DNA of 64,000 nucleotides, taken from Micromonospora ureilytica (lineage in GTDB: Bacteria; Actinomycetota; Actinomycetes; Mycobacteriales; Micromonosporaceae). The notes beneath the pieces are model-generated. The model searched no databases and had not been told where the DNA came from. It saw only the letters and a list, made by a program, of their open reading frames with translations. Positions within the stretch are counted from its first letter, which is position 1, and each line of letters opens with the position of its first letter. Positions 24,500 through 34,229 of the stretch are shown here, piece after piece. Position numbers and translations under genes: made by a program. The stretch is from assembly GCF_015751765.1 (NCBI RefSeq), contig NZ_JADOTX010000001.1, forward strand, positions 6,510,001 to 6,574,000, written 5' to 3'.

Positions 24500-26424
24500 C
24501 GGTTGTCCGCCTCTCCAGCGTCGGCAACGAGGGCGTCGAAGTCGGCGATCTCCTCGTCGGTGAGGTACTTGGCCAGCTCGGCCCGGTCGAAGAGGCCGAT
24601 CAGCTCCGGCCGCATCTTCGGCAGCGGCTTGCGGGTCAGTTGCACGGTGTCGCCGTCCAACGCGCAGACCAGGTTGACCTGCCGCCACTTCGGCTCCATG
24701 GCCGGGTAGTCCTCCCGGGTGTGCCCGCCACGCGACTCCTGCCGCTCCAGCGCCGCCTTCGCGGTGCACTCCGAGACCACCAGCATGTTGCGCAGGTCCA
24801 GCGCCAGGTGCCAGCCCGGGTTGTAGCGTCGGCCGCCGGCCGCGCTCACCTTTGCCACCCGCTCACGCAGCTCGGCGAGCCGGACCAGCGCGTCGGCCAG
24901 CTCACCCTCCCGGCGGATGATCCCCACCAGATCCCCCATGACCGCCTGGAGGTCCTGCTGCAGGGTGTACGGGTTCTCGCCGGTGTCCCGCTGCAGCGGA
25001 GCGAGGGCGGTCTCCACGGCGGCCTCGACCTCGTCCACTGCCACCTTCGGCCGGGCCGCCAGCCCGTCGGCGTAGCTGGCGGCGTGCCCGCCCGCCCGCT
25101 TGCCGAAGACCAGCAGGTCGGACAGGGAGTTGCCACCGAGTCGGTTGGAGCCGTGCATGCCGCCGGAGACCTCACCGGCGGCGAACAGCCCGCGTACGTG
25201 GCCGAAGGCGGCACCCGAATCCGGGTCCACCTCGACGCCGCCCATCACGTAGTGGCAGGTCGGCCCGACCTCCATCGGCTCGGCCGTGATGTCGACGTCG
25301 GCCAACTCCTTGAACTGGTGGTACATCGACGGCAGTCGGCGGCGGATCTCGTCGGCCGAACGTCGGCTCGCGATGTCCAGGAAGACACCACCGGCGGGGG
25401 AGCCCCGGCCGGCCTTGACCTCGCTGTTGATCGCGCGGGCCACCTCGTCGCGAGGCAGCAGCTCCGGCGGACGCCGGTTGTTGTCCGGGTCGGTGTACCA
25501 GCGGTCCGCCTCCTCCTCGGCCTCCGCGTACTGCTTACGGAAGACGTCGGGGACGTAGTCGAACATGAACCGCTTGCCCTCGGAGTTTTTCAGGACGCCA
25601 CCGTCACCGCGCACCGACTCGGTGACCAGGATGCCCTTCACCGAGGGCGGCCAGACCATGCCGGTCGGGTGGAACTGGAGGAACTCCATGTTGATCAGCG
25701 TCGCCCCGGCGCGCAGCGCCAGCGCGTGCCCGTCCCCGGTGTACTCCCAGGAGTTCGAGGTGACCTTGTAGGAGCGCCCGACGCCACCGGTGGCCAGCAC
25801 GACCGCCGGCGCCTCGAAGAGGATGAACTCGCCCGACTCGCGGTAGTAGCCGAACGCGCCGGCCACCCGGTCACCGTCGAGCAGCAGCTCGGTGATTGTC
25901 GTCTCGGAGAACACCCTGATCCGGGCGTCGTACGAGCCGAACTCCCGCTGGTCCTCCTGCTGAAGCGAGACGATCTTCTGCTGCAGGGTGCGGATCAGCT
26001 CAAGGCCGGTCCGGTCGCCCACGTGCGCCAGCCGCGGGTACTCGTGGCCACCGAAGTTACGCTGCGAGATCTTGCCGTCCTTGGTGCGGTCGAAGAGCGC
26101 ACCGTACGTCTCCAGCTCCCAGATCCGCTGCGGCGACTCCTTCGCGTGCAGCTCGGCCATCCGGAAGTTGTTGAGGAACTTGCCGCCGCGCATGGTGTCG
26201 CGGAAGTGCACCTGCCAGTTGTCCCGGCTGTTCACATTGCCCATCGCGGCGGCCGCGCCGCCCTCGGCCATCACCGTGTGCGCCTTGCCGAACAGCGACT
26301 TGGAGATGATCGCGGTCTTCTTGCCAGCCAGCCGGGCCTCGATCGCCGCGCGCAGACCGGCGCCGCCGGCCCCGATGACGACGACGTCGTAGTGGTGTCG
26401 TTCGATGCGAGTGGTTGTGGTCAT
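24496..26424 (-). CDS. sdhA: Succinate dehydrogenase/fumarate reductase flavoprotein subunit
   Basis: 642-residue catalytic subunit that oxidises succinate to fumarate. The FAD motif is VVVIGAGGAGLRAAIEA (14-30), and His49 in GKAHTVMAEGG fits the covalent FAD site. The active-site region appears as LLVTESVRGDGGVLKNSEG, and HGSNRLGGNSLSDLLVFG closes the FAD domain. Second gene of the sdhCAB operon, 12 bp after sdhC and coupled to sdhB. Confidence 0.97.
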   Translation of the reverse strand: MTTTTRIERHHYDVVVIGAGGAGLRAAIEARLAGKKTAIISKSLFGKAHTVMAEGGAAAAMGNVNSRDNWQVHFRDTMRGGKFLNNFRMAELHAKESPQRIWELETYGALFDRTKDGKISQRNFGGHEYPRLAHVGDRTGLELIRTLQQKIVSLQQEDQREFGSYDARIRVFSETTITELLLDGDRVAGAFGYYRESGEFILFEAPAVVLATGGVGRSYKVTSNSWEYTGDGHALALRAGATLINMEFLQFHPTGMVWPPSVKGILVTESVRGDGGVLKNSEGKRFMFDYVPDVFRKQYAEAEEEADRWYTDPDNNRRPPELLPRDEVARAINSEVKAGRGSPAGGVFLDIASRRSADEIRRRLPSMYHQFKELADVDITAEPMEVGPTCHYVMGGVEVDPDSGAAFGHVRGLFAAGEVSGGMHGSNRLGGNSLSDLLVFGKRAGGHAASYADGLAARPKVAVDEVEAAVETALAPLQRDTGENPYTLQQDLQAVMGDLVGIIRREGELADALVRLAELRERVAKVSAAGGRRYNPGWHLALDLRNMLVVSECTAKAALERQESRGGHTREDYPAMEPKWRQVNLVCALDGDTVQLTRKPLPKMRPELIGLFDRAELAKYLTDEEIADFDALVADAGEADNR

Positions 26425-26436
26425 GTCAGGGGCCCT

Positions 26437-27243
26437 TTAGTTGATGAACCGCAGGTCGGAGAACCAGCCGGCAGCGAGCGCCATGATGTAGAAGTCGGCC
26501 AGCGCCAGGGTGCCGAGGGTGATCCAGGCGAGCTGCATGTGCCGGACGTTCAACGCCGAGACGAAGGTCCAGGCCTTGTACCGCACCGGGTGCTTGGAGA
26601 AGTGCTTGAGCCGGCCGCCGATGATGTGCCGGCAGGAGTGGCAGGAGATCGTGTACGCCCAGAGCATCACCACGTTGAGCAGCAGGATGATGTTGCCCAG
26701 CCCGAAGCCGAAGCCCTTCGGCGAGTGGAAGGCGAGGATCGCGTCCCAGGTGTTGATCAGCGAGATGATCGCGGCGGCGTAGAAGAAGTAGCGGTGCAGG
26801 TTCTGCCCGAGCAGCGGGAAACGGGTCTCACCGCCGTACTCCTTGTGCCCGTCCGGGACCGCGCAGGCCGGCGGCGACAGCCAGAACGACCGGTAGTAGG
26901 CCTTGCGGTAGTAGTAGCAGGTGAGCCGGAACAGCAGCAGGAACGGCAGGGTCAGCGCGGCGTCCGGGATGATCCACCAGCCGGGCAGGAACCGGCCGAA
27001 GTGCGAGGCTTCCTCGACACACCTGTCGGTCACGCACGGGGAGTAGAACGGGGTCAGGTAGTGGAACTGGTCCACCCAGTACCACTTGTGCATGAAGACC
27101 CGGACCGTCGCGTACGCGACCCAGGCGCTGAGCCCGATCACGGTGATCAGCGGGGCGAACCACCATCGGTCGGTACGCAACGTCTTCGCCGCGATGGCGG
27201 CGCGCGCCCGCGCCCCCCTCGGCCTCGTTGCCGTTGAAGTCAT
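26437..27243 (-). CDS. sdhC: Succinate dehydrogenase membrane subunit, cytochrome b-like
   Basis: 268-residue membrane protein with about five helices, first gene of the sdh operon. Helices include WFAPLITVIGLSAWVAYATV, ALTLPFLLLFRLTCYYY, YFFYAAAIISLINTWDAILAF and IILLLNVVMLWAYTI. Histidines such as in NLHRYFF and SCHSCRHIIGG could ligate haem. It corresponds to the single large anchor found in the Sdh1-type enzyme of actinobacteria. ATG 27243 was preferred over a longer frame lacking homology. Confidence 0.85.
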   Translation of the reverse strand: MTSTATRPRGARARAAIAAKTLRTDRWWFAPLITVIGLSAWVAYATVRVFMHKWYWVDQFHYLTPFYSPCVTDRCVEEASHFGRFLPGWWIIPDAALTLPFLLLFRLTCYYYRKAYYRSFWLSPPACAVPDGHKEYGGETRFPLLGQNLHRYFFYAAAIISLINTWDAILAFHSPKGFGFGLGNIILLLNVVMLWAYTISCHSCRHIIGGRLKHFSKHPVRYKAWTFVSALNVRHMQLAWITLGTLALADFYIMALAAGWFSDLRFIN

Positions 27244-27376
27244 TCGAGTCGTCTCCTCGACGGGCCCGTACGGGCGGGCTGGTCTCTCTCCGGTCGGCAC
27301 GCGGACCGGCGAACCCGCACCCGCTGCCACGTCATGCGCACACCAACGACCACGCCGGATCGACCGACGCAGCTAA

Positions 27377-27390
27377 GTGACACACGTTAC
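27377..27390. promoter_or_regulatory. Possible Crp-type site upstream of sdhC
   Basis: GTGACACACGTTAC is an imperfect dyad close to the actinobacterial Crp pattern GTGNCNNNNGNCAC, 134 bp upstream of sdhC. One half-site base differs, so this is only a candidate. Confidence 0.3.
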
Positions 27391-27487
27391 GCCGATCTCT
27401 GCGAGCCGTCCGCGCAAGGGAGTGTCCCGTGTGTCTGGCCTGCGGAAAAGCCCCCGACACGCCGGTTTGGCGCGCTCGGCGACAACG

Positions 27488-28885
27488 TCAGCCGGAAGCG
27501 CCTCCGGTGAAGTGCCAGGACGCCAGCCGCAGCGAGGGCGCCGCCCACCAGGCACCGTCCACCCGCTCCGGTTGGCGCACCGCCCGCGCGCCCAGCCCGA
27601 GCACCGCCCCCGGCCCGAGCGCCCGCGGGTACGACTCGGTGAAGCGCAGGTCACGGACCGCCCGGACGACAGTGCCGTCCTCGATCAACCAGACGCCGTT
27701 GCGGGTCAGCCCGGTGACGACGAGGCTCTTCGGGTCCAGCACCCGCGTGTACCAGAGGTCGGTGACCAGCAGCCCTCGGCGTACGCCGGCCACCAACGCG
27801 GCGGTGTCCGCGTCGACGACCGCCCCGGCCGCCGCGCCGGTGGTGCTCCGGCCCGCCGCACTGACCGGGCCCGCCGCCGCGCCGGCCAGCCGCAGGTTGC
27901 GGGGCATCGGACCCCAGGTGGCACCCCCCGCGACCGCGTGCCCGGTGGACTCCGCGCCCGCCTCGGCGGCGGTCCGACGATCGTGCGCCACCGCCCGGGT
28001 GGTGCCCGCCTCGACCAGCGTCAGCGCCCGTCGACCGGTGCCCTCCGCGTCGAACGGCAACCCGGACCCGCCCAGCGGGTCGTCCACCACTGTCACCGCC
28101 CGGTCGAACTGGGCCGCGCCCGGCACGGCGAACGACTGCCGCTCGGCGTACCGCTTGCCGTTGAAACCGTAGAACGACAGGTTCTGCAGGAGGTCCGCCA
28201 CGGCGGCCGGCTCGAACACCACCTCGTAGTGCCCCGGCGGCAACTCGACCGGATCGGCCGCCGCCTGCGCCTTCGCGGCGGCCTGCGCGCCCAACTCGGC
28301 GCCGTCGAGGTCGGACAACCGGTCCGCGCTGCGCCGGGCCACCCCGTCCGCGCCGTCGCGGCGGGCGATGCCGTCCATCGCCGCCTCCACGGAGCGGCCG
28401 TACGCCGAGTGCCCGGCCGAGTTGGCGAACGCCGACGAGCGGTGCGCGGTGCGGCAGTATCCGGCGGTGCTGAGGCCCCCGGCGGCGGCCACGAACGCCC
28501 CCACCCGGTCGGCCCGCTGATCCGGCTCGGCGTGCGCGGTGGCCTCGTCGACGGGCGGGGCGTCCGGCATGGGCATGGGCGGGGCCAGCCCCGGCCAGCC
28601 CGGGTCGGGCGGGCAGAGCCGCGCCGCAGCCAGGGTGCGCTCCACCAGGGCGCTCAAACCGTCGGCGGTGACCACGCTGCCGCCGCCGGCGGCCGTCCGA
28701 CCGTCGACGTGCACCCGCAGCCGGACCCCGACCGTCGACTCGGAGACGTTCTGATGGATGCCCGAGTTCGCGAACCGGGTCAACGCCAGGTCCGCCCGCG
28801 TCACCACCGCCTCGGCCTGCGCGGCCGGCCCGCCAAGACGCCGAACCAGCTCCACAACCTGCCCGGCCAGCTCCACCTCCGTCAT
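27488..28885 (-). CDS. tldE: TldE/PmbA metalloprotease partner subunit
   Basis: 465-residue TldE-type protein that forms a heterodimer with TldD to degrade unfolded peptides and process some RiPP precursors. Marker segments are FANSGIHQNVSESTVGVRLRV near the N-terminus, LPPGHYEVVFEPAAVADLL in the middle, and LLVTDLWYTRVLDPKSLVVTG near the end. It lacks the HExxxH zinc motif, as expected for TldE. It follows tldD by 120 bp filled with two copies of the RBS-bearing repeat. Confidence 0.93.
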   Translation of the reverse strand: MTEVELAGQVVELVRRLGGPAAQAEAVVTRADLALTRFANSGIHQNVSESTVGVRLRVHVDGRTAAGGGSVVTADGLSALVERTLAAARLCPPDPGWPGLAPPMPMPDAPPVDEATAHAEPDQRADRVGAFVAAAGGLSTAGYCRTAHRSSAFANSAGHSAYGRSVEAAMDGIARRDGADGVARRSADRLSDLDGAELGAQAAAKAQAAADPVELPPGHYEVVFEPAAVADLLQNLSFYGFNGKRYAERQSFAVPGAAQFDRAVTVVDDPLGGSGLPFDAEGTGRRALTLVEAGTTRAVAHDRRTAAEAGAESTGHAVAGGATWGPMPRNLRLAGAAAGPVSAAGRSTTGAAAGAVVDADTAALVAGVRRGLLVTDLWYTRVLDPKSLVVTGLTRNGVWLIEDGTVVRAVRDLRFTESYPRALGPGAVLGLGARAVRQPERVDGAWWAAPSLRLASWHFTGGASG

Positions 28886-29009
28886 GCTGAGCCGCCTTTC
28901 GTTCGCGACTGCGGGGCTCGCAGGCCCGGCTCACTCCTCGCGCTCACGCTGAGCCACCTTTCGTTCGCGACTGCGGGGCTCGCAAACCCGGCTCACTCCT
29001 CGCGCTCAC
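28886..29009 (-). repeat. Tandem pair of the 62-bp RBS-bearing repeat
   Basis: Two copies (28886-28947 and 28948-29009) differing at only about three positions. Read on the minus strand each begins GTGAGCGCGAGGAGTG, passes CCCCGCAGTCGCGAACG and ends AAAGG(T/C)GGC. The distal copy contains the tldD stop codon; the proximal AAAGG lies 9 nt before the tldE ATG. Confidence 0.92.
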
Positions 29010-30442
29010 GCTGAAACCCCCACGCGGACGTTGCGGAACCGGGCCGGCGCGGCCGGGTGGCCGGTGTGCCCGACCTGGCCGGGCTGGCCCTTGCCGCAGT
29101 TGGGCGTCCCCCAGGAGACCGTCTCGCCGGAGAGCATGTCCATCGAGCGCCAGAACAGCGGGCCGATCCCCGTGTACGTGGGATTGCGCAGCATCCGCCC
29201 CCGCCGCCCCTTCTTGATCTCCCAGCCGACTTCGCAGCCGAACTGGAAGTTGAGCCGCTTGTCGTCGATCGACCAGGACCGGTTGAGGTCCATCAACACG
29301 CCGTCGTCGGTGGCCGCGATGATCTCCTCCAGGGTGTGCGGGCCGGGTTCCAGGCCGACGTTCGTCATCCGCACCATCGGCAGCCGGGCCCACCCGTCGG
29401 CCCGTACGCTGCCGCCGTAGTCGAGGCTGGCCATCGCTGCGGAATCCCGGCCGGCGAGCACACCCACCCAGCGACCGTCCCGGACGGCGTCCCGCTTGAC
29501 CGCCGGGGAACCCTCGTCGTCGAAACCGAAGCTGCCGAGCGCGCCCGGGATCGTCGGGTCGATGGTGATGTTCATCAGCTCCGAGCCGTAGCGCAGCGAG
29601 CCGAGCTGGGCCAGGTCCAGCCAGGACGTGCCGGCGAACGCCGCCTCCCAGCCGAGGATCCGGTCCAGCTCGATGGCGTGCCCGACCGACTCGTGGATCT
29701 GCAGGGCCAACTGCTCGCCACCGAGGATCAGATCCGTCTCGCCGGCCGGGCAGGGCGGCGCGGTGAGCAGCGCCCGGGACTCCTCGGCGATCTGCGCGGC
29801 GTGCGCGGCCAGGTCCAGCGACTCGACCAGCTCCCACCCGGTGGTGCCGTACTGCCCCCGGTAGCTCGGCCAGGACCGGCGCTGCGTCTCGCCGTCGCCG
29901 ATCGAGGTGGCCGAGATCCCGCCGCCGCACTCGCGGATCCGCTGGTCGATCCGGTGACCCTCGCTGGAGACGAACCACTTCGCGGTGTCCCAGATCTGGT
30001 ACAGGCCCTCGGCGAGGTCCGCGCCGTGCTCGGCCATCGTGCGGGTCGCGTCGACAAGCAGATCGCCCTTGGCCGACAGGGGCACCCCGAGCGGGTCGAT
30101 CTGGCAGCCGGAGGCCCAGCTCGCGGTGACCGCCTCCACCGGCACCAGGTCGACCGGAGGGCCCGGCACCCGCGCGCTCGCCATGGCGGTCCGCGTCGCG
30201 CGCCGGCCGGCGTCGCGGGCGGCGGCGTCCGACAGATCGGGTACGGCGTGGAAGCCCCAACTCGCCCCGACCAACGCTCGGACTCCCAGCCCGATGCTCT
30301 CGTCCTGGGTCAGCTCCTCCACGTCACCGTTGCGCGCGGTCATCGACTCGTAGCGGCGGTGCATCACCCGGGCGTCGGCGTATCGAGCCCCCGCGTCGAG
30401 GGCGGCCTGGACGGCGGCGGTGGCCGCGTCGAACTCGGTCAT
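29006..30442 (-). CDS. tldD: TldD metalloprotease catalytic subunit
   Basis: 478-residue zinc protease. The HExxxH motif is His250-Glu251-His255 (HESVGHAIELD), followed by the family segment ELMNITIDPTIPGALGSFGFDDEG. The C-terminal RNPTYTGIGPLFWRSMDM and WGTPNCGKGQPGQ supply the remaining metal-site Cys region. It acts in the cytoplasm with TldE, encoded next. A TAGGGT box sits 6 nt before the ATG, so the operon is probably leaderless. Confidence 0.95.
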   Translation of the reverse strand: MTEFDAATAAVQAALDAGARYADARVMHRRYESMTARNGDVEELTQDESIGLGVRALVGASWGFHAVPDLSDAAARDAGRRATRTAMASARVPGPPVDLVPVEAVTASWASGCQIDPLGVPLSAKGDLLVDATRTMAEHGADLAEGLYQIWDTAKWFVSSEGHRIDQRIRECGGGISATSIGDGETQRRSWPSYRGQYGTTGWELVESLDLAAHAAQIAEESRALLTAPPCPAGETDLILGGEQLALQIHESVGHAIELDRILGWEAAFAGTSWLDLAQLGSLRYGSELMNITIDPTIPGALGSFGFDDEGSPAVKRDAVRDGRWVGVLAGRDSAAMASLDYGGSVRADGWARLPMVRMTNVGLEPGPHTLEEIIAATDDGVLMDLNRSWSIDDKRLNFQFGCEVGWEIKKGRRGRMLRNPTYTGIGPLFWRSMDMLSGETVSWGTPNCGKGQPGQVGHTGHPAAPARFRNVRVGVSA

Positions 30443-30448
30443 GGACCG

Positions 30449-30454
30449 ACCCTA
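30449..30454 (-). promoter_or_regulatory. -10 box TAGGGT of leaderless tldD
   Basis: TAGGGT on the minus strand ends 6 nt before the tldD ATG at 30442, with no ribosome site between. Confidence 0.55.
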
Positions 30455-30743
30455 GGCCAGCCGACCGACACCCGTCAGGGGACGAGATCCTCCGGTCGAA
30501 TCGTGGCCCACACCGGCTCGGTCAACTCCAACACCTCGCCGGCCCTGGTCGTCGACCGCTCCCGCCCGGCTGTGCCGCTCCGGGACCGCAAGATCGTGCA
30601 ACATCCTGGTTTTAGTGGTGTCGGCGCGTCGGCGATGCCACAACATCCTGGTTCGAGCGTGACCTTGCCGGCCGTGGGCGACCCAGACCCCGCCCCCGGT
30701 CACTCGGGGCGGCGCTCGTCGTCAAGATCCGCGCAGTATCGGG

Positions 30744-30781
30744 GATGTTGCTGTCTCTGGCGCGTCGGAGGCAGCAACATC
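30744..30781. repeat. Inverted repeat with GATC-type flanks
   Basis: GATGTTGCTG and CAGCAACATC, perfect 10-bp arms with an 18-nt loop. CAAGATC and GATCTTG lie symmetrically outside, so this may be a decayed member of the GATC-type family. Confidence 0.6.
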
Positions 30782-30964
30782 GGGCAAGTTGCGTAGATCT
30801 TGGCGCGGGGCGCGGCATGAATGGGTGTGGATGGCGAGGTGACGGGGGTGCGGGGCCGATGCCGACTCGTTACGCTCGGGCCCGCTGACACGTGCCGACT
30901 TTGTAGCTTATTTTCACCCTCGGGACTTTCCTGTAAGTTCCCTTCGTCACTGAGGGAGGTGGCC

Positions 30965-32071
30965 GTGGACAGCTCGGAACCCTCGCCGTCCGGCGAACCG
31001 GACGACCGCCCCGCCGTGCCGGCACAGCGCTCCGACCAGGACGCCTACCTGCGGGTGGATGATCTGCGGGTCCGGTTCGACACCGAGGACGGCGTGGTGC
31101 GCGCGGTCGACGGGGTGTCGTTCGCCGTCGAGCGGGGCCGCACCCTCGGCATCGTCGGTGAGTCGGGCTCCGGCAAGAGCGTCACCTCGCTGGCGATCCT
31201 CGGCCTGCACGACCCGAAACGGACCACCATCACCGGGGAGATCTCCGTGGGTGGCCGGCAGGTGGTCGGTCTCCCCGACGATGAGGTACGCCGGCTGCGC
31301 GGCCGGGACATGGCGATGATTTTTCAGGATCCGTTGTCGGCGCTGCACCCGTACTACACGGTGGGCCGGCAGATCGCCGAGGCGTACCGGGTGCATCACC
31401 CGAAGGCCAACCGGCGCGAGGCCCGTCAGCGGGCGGTCGACATGTTGGACCGGGTCGGCATCCCGCAGCCCGCGCGCCGCTTCGACCAGTACCCGCACGA
31501 GTTTTCCGGCGGCATGCGGCAGCGGGCGATGATCGCGATGTCCCTGGTCAACGACCCGGCGCTGCTGATCGCCGACGAGCCGACCACCGCGTTGGACGTC
31601 ACAGTGCAGGCGCAGATCCTGGACCTGCTCGCCGACCTCCAGGCCGAGTTCCACTCCGCGATCATCCTGATCACCCACGATCTCGGCGTGGTCGGCCAGG
31701 TCGCCGACGACGTGCTGGTCATGTACGGCGGGCGTGCCGTCGAGCGGGGCAGCGTCGAGCAGGTGCTCCGTGCGCCGCAGCATCCGTACACCTGGGGGTT
31801 GCTCTCCAGCGTGCCGTCGCTGCACGGCGACGCGGACGCGGACCTGGTGCCCATCCCCGGCAACCCGCCCAGCCTGATCAACCTGCCGTCGGGTTGCGCG
31901 TTCCACCCACGCTGCCGGTACGCGGACCGCGCCGGCAGCCGCTCCCGTACCGAGGTCCCCGAGCTGCGAGCCGCTGGCGCGGACGGCCACCTGGTCGCCT
32001 GCCACCTGAGTGCCGAGGAGCGCGCCGCGTTCTACGCCGAGGACATCGCACGAGTGGGGGTGGCTGTGTGA
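30965..32071 (+). CDS. Oligopeptide ABC transporter ATPase (OppD/DppD type)
   Basis: 368-residue ATPase. Walker A is GESGSGKS at 65-72, the signature is [13 protein letters not shown], Walker B is ALLIADEPT, and the C-terminal extension has the oligopeptide-type Fe-S-like region ([13 protein letters not shown]). It powers uptake through the permeases encoded downstream. GTG 30965 was chosen because GGGAGG is 6 nt upstream; the frame before it is promoter-like. First gene of a five-gene importer operon. Confidence 0.93.
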   Translation: MDSSEPSPSGEPDDRPAVPAQRSDQDAYLRVDDLRVRFDTEDGVVRAVDGVSFAVERGRTLGIVGESGSGKSVTSLAILGLHDPKRTTITGEISVGGRQVVGLPDDEVRRLRGRDMAMIFQDPLSALHPYYTVGRQIAEAYRVHHPKANRREARQRAVDMLDRVGIPQPARRFDQYPHEFSGGMRQRAMIAMSLVNDPALLIADEPTTALDVTVQAQILDLLADLQAEFHSAIILITHDLGVVGQVADDVLVMYGGRAVERGSVEQVLRAPQHPYTWGLLSSVPSLHGDADADLVPIPGNPPSLINLPSGCAFHPRCRYADRAGSRSRTEVPELRAAGADGHLVACHLSAEERAAFYAEDIARVGVAV

Positions 32072-32126
32072 GGGCGAGGAACGCAGCGCAGCGGAGTACC
32101 GCAGTCCCGAACGGAGGACTGTGGAG
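32068..32126 (+). repeat. Degenerate copy of the RBS-bearing repeat
   Basis: Begins GTGAGGGCGAGGA at the OppD-like stop codon, passes CCGCAGTCCCGAACGGAGG and ends just before the OppF-like ATG at 32127. GGAGG lies 9 nt before that start. Confidence 0.75.
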
Positions 32127-33152
32127 ATGACCGCTGAGCCGCTGCTGCGGGTACGCGGCCTGAGCAAGCACTTCCCGGTACGCCAGGGGCTGCGCGCCAC
32201 CGGCCTGGTGCGGGCGGTCGACGGGCTCGACTTCGACGTGCGCCCTGGTGAGACGCTCGGCCTGGTGGGGGAGTCGGGCTGCGGCAAGACCACCACCGGC
32301 CGGATGCTGGTGCGGCTGCTGGAGCCGACGAGCGGCAGCATCGAGTTCGACGGGCGGGACATCACCCACGCCGGCCGCCGGGAGTTGCGCCCGCTGCGCC
32401 AGGACCTGCAGATCATCTTCCAGGACCCGTACGCCTCGCTGAACCCCCGGCACACAGTGGGCCGGATCGTGGCGATGCCCCTGCAGGTCAACGGGATCAA
32501 GCCGCCAGGCGGGATCAAGGCCCGGGTGCAGGAGTTGCTGGAGCTGGTCGGGTTGAACCCGGAGCACTACAACAGATACCCACACGAGTTCTCCGGCGGC
32601 CAACGCCAGCGCATCGGCATCGCCCGCGCGCTTGCCCTGCGGCCGAAGTTGATCGTGGCGGACGAGCCGGTGAGCGCGCTGGACGTCTCGATCCAGGCGC
32701 AGGTCGTCAACCTGCTGCGCGACCTGCAACGCGAGCTTGGCCTGGCCTTCGTGTTCATCGCGCACGACCTGGCCGTGGTCCGGCACTTCTGCCAGCGGGT
32801 CGCTGTCATGTACCTGGGCCGGATCGTGGAGATCGGCGACCGGGCGGACATCTACGAGCGCCCGCAGCACCCGTACACCAAGGCGTTGCTCTCGGCGATC
32901 CCGGACGTCACCCAGCTCGGCCCGGCGGGTCGGATCCGGTTGACCGGTGACGTGCCCACCCCGCTGGACCCGCCGTCGGGCTGCCGGTTCCGCACCCGGT
33001 GCTGGAAGGCGCAGGACATCTGCGCCAGCGAGGAGCCCGCGCTGGTCCCGCGCGACGGCGGCAACCAGGCCACCGCGTGTCACTTCCCAGAGGGTGGGGC
33101 GGCTGCGGAGGCCGGGTCGACAGACGCGATCGTGGAGGAGGTGTCGTCGTGA
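32127..33152 (+). CDS. Oligopeptide ABC transporter ATPase (OppF/DppF type)
   Basis: 341-residue second ATPase of the importer. Walker A GESGCGKT at 48-55, Q-loop [13 protein letters not shown], signature [13 protein letters not shown], Walker [13 protein letters not shown], and the C-terminal [17 protein letters not shown] region. It pairs with the upstream ATPase as a heterodimer. The ATG is supplied with a ribosome site by the repeat at 32068-32126, and the gene overlaps the next by 4 bp. Confidence 0.95.
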   Translation: MTAEPLLRVRGLSKHFPVRQGLRATGLVRAVDGLDFDVRPGETLGLVGESGCGKTTTGRMLVRLLEPTSGSIEFDGRDITHAGRRELRPLRQDLQIIFQDPYASLNPRHTVGRIVAMPLQVNGIKPPGGIKARVQELLELVGLNPEHYNRYPHEFSGGQRQRIGIARALALRPKLIVADEPVSALDVSIQAQVVNLLRDLQRELGLAFVFIAHDLAVVRHFCQRVAVMYLGRIVEIGDRADIYERPQHPYTKALLSAIPDVTQLGPAGRIRLTGDVPTPLDPPSGCRFRTRCWKAQDICASEEPALVPRDGGNQATACHFPEGGAAAEAGSTDAIVEEVSS

Positions 33153-34156
33153 GCCTGTCCCCGGTGGAGGGTGTGGCGCTGGCCGAGATCGAGTCCGGCA
33201 CGGACCCGGGCGAGCCCGCCGCGAAGCGCGTCGTCGGCCGCTCGCCCGGTCAGCTCGCCTGGCTGCGACTGCGCCGCGACCGTACGGCGATGGTCAGCGG
33301 CGTACTCCTGGTCTTCTTCCTGCTGTTGGGGTTGGCCGCCCCGCTGATCGAGATGGTCTACGGCATTGGGCCGCGGGAGCAGTTCCAGAACATGCTGGAC
33401 GGCTTCGGCATGCCCCTGGGGTACGCCGGTGGGGTCAGCGGCGGGCACTGGTTCGGTCTGGAGCCGGGGCTGGGCCGGGACATCTTCATCCGGCTGATCT
33501 ACGGGCTGCGGACGTCGCTGTTCATCGCGTTCGCGGCGGCCCTGATCACCGCGACGATCGGGATCGTGCTGGGCGCGCTCGCCGGCTACCTGGGCGGCTG
33601 GCTCGACGCGGTGATCAACTGGATCACCGACCTGACCCTGGCCATGCCCTTCCTGATCATCGCGCTGGCGCTCACGCCCACCATCACGCTGCGCTTCTAC
33701 GGTGAGCGGGGGCAGGTGTCGTCCGCCTTCGGGGTGGGGGTGCTGATAGCCGTCTTCGCCATCTTCGGCTGGACCAGCACGGCCCGGCTGGTACGCGGGC
33801 AGGTGATCGCGCTGCGCGAGCGGGAGTTCGTGGAGGCGGCCCGGGCCAGCGGGGCCGGGCTGGGGCACATGCTCTTCCGACAGCTGCTGCCGAACATCTG
33901 GGCGCCGATCCTGGTGTCGTTCTCCCTGGCGGTGCCGCAGTTCATCACCAGCGAGGCGGCGCTGTCGTTCATCGGCGTCGGCCTCAGCGACGAGACGCCG
34001 AGCTTCGGCCGAATGATCTACCGCAGTCTGGACTTCCTCCAGACCGACCCGGCGTACGTGTTCTTCCCGGGCATCACGATCTTCGCGCTGGTGTTCGCCT
34101 TCAACCTCTTCGGCGACGCGTTGCGGGACGCGCTCGACCCGAAGTCGTCCCGGTAG
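33149..34156 (+). CDS. Oligopeptide ABC transporter permease (OppC/DppC type)
   Basis: 335-residue permease. A charged N-terminus precedes TM1 ([20 protein letters not shown]), then a long periplasmic loop and five further helices. The EAA coupling loop is [23 protein letters not shown]. The C-terminal LDPKSSR matches the DppC ending (ALDPK). The GTG start overlaps the preceding stop as GTGA. Confidence 0.93.
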   Translation: MSLSPVEGVALAEIESGTDPGEPAAKRVVGRSPGQLAWLRLRRDRTAMVSGVLLVFFLLLGLAAPLIEMVYGIGPREQFQNMLDGFGMPLGYAGGVSGGHWFGLEPGLGRDIFIRLIYGLRTSLFIAFAAALITATIGIVLGALAGYLGGWLDAVINWITDLTLAMPFLIIALALTPTITLRFYGERGQVSSAFGVGVLIAVFAIFGWTSTARLVRGQVIALREREFVEAARASGAGLGHMLFRQLLPNIWAPILVSFSLAVPQFITSEAALSFIGVGLSDETPSFGRMIYRSLDFLQTDPAYVFFPGITIFALVFAFNLFGDALRDALDPKSSR

Positions 34157-34170
34157 GGGTCGGCTCCATG

Positions 34171-34224
34171 GTGAGCGCGAGGAGTGCAGCGAAGCGGAGC
34201 CCCGCAGTCGCGAACGAAAGGTGG
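34171..34224 (+). repeat. RBS-bearing repeat before the OppB-like gene
   Basis: GTGAGCGCGAGGAGTG at its left end, CCCCGCAGTCGCGAACG and terminal AAAGGTGGC, nearly identical to the tldE copies except for the middle (CAGCGAAGCGG). AAAGG is 8 nt from the GTG at 34230. Confidence 0.9.
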
Positions 34225-34229
34225 CACTG

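Larger units (their letters stand above)
30443..30964. other. 522-bp intergenic region with repeats
   Basis: No credible gene. It holds the tldD promoter at its left end (TAGGGT complement at 30449-30454), a 12-bp direct repeat AACATCCTGGTT at 30600 and 30642, and an inverted repeat GATGTTGCTG/CAGCAACATC (30744-30753 and 30772-30781). That repeat is nested in weaker CAAGATC/GATCTTG arms (30723-30802). An AT-richer promoter stretch lies from 30895 to 30945, before the transporter operon. Confidence 0.7.

Noticed and set aside
24640..27237. 865-codon plus-strand frame opposite sdhA and sdhC
   Set aside because: Antisense shadow of the sdh genes; no ribosome site and low-complexity composition.
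28886..29009. Tandem repeat as a possible CRISPR
   Set aside because: Two adjacent near-identical 62-bp units without spacers, and related single copies upstream of other genes.
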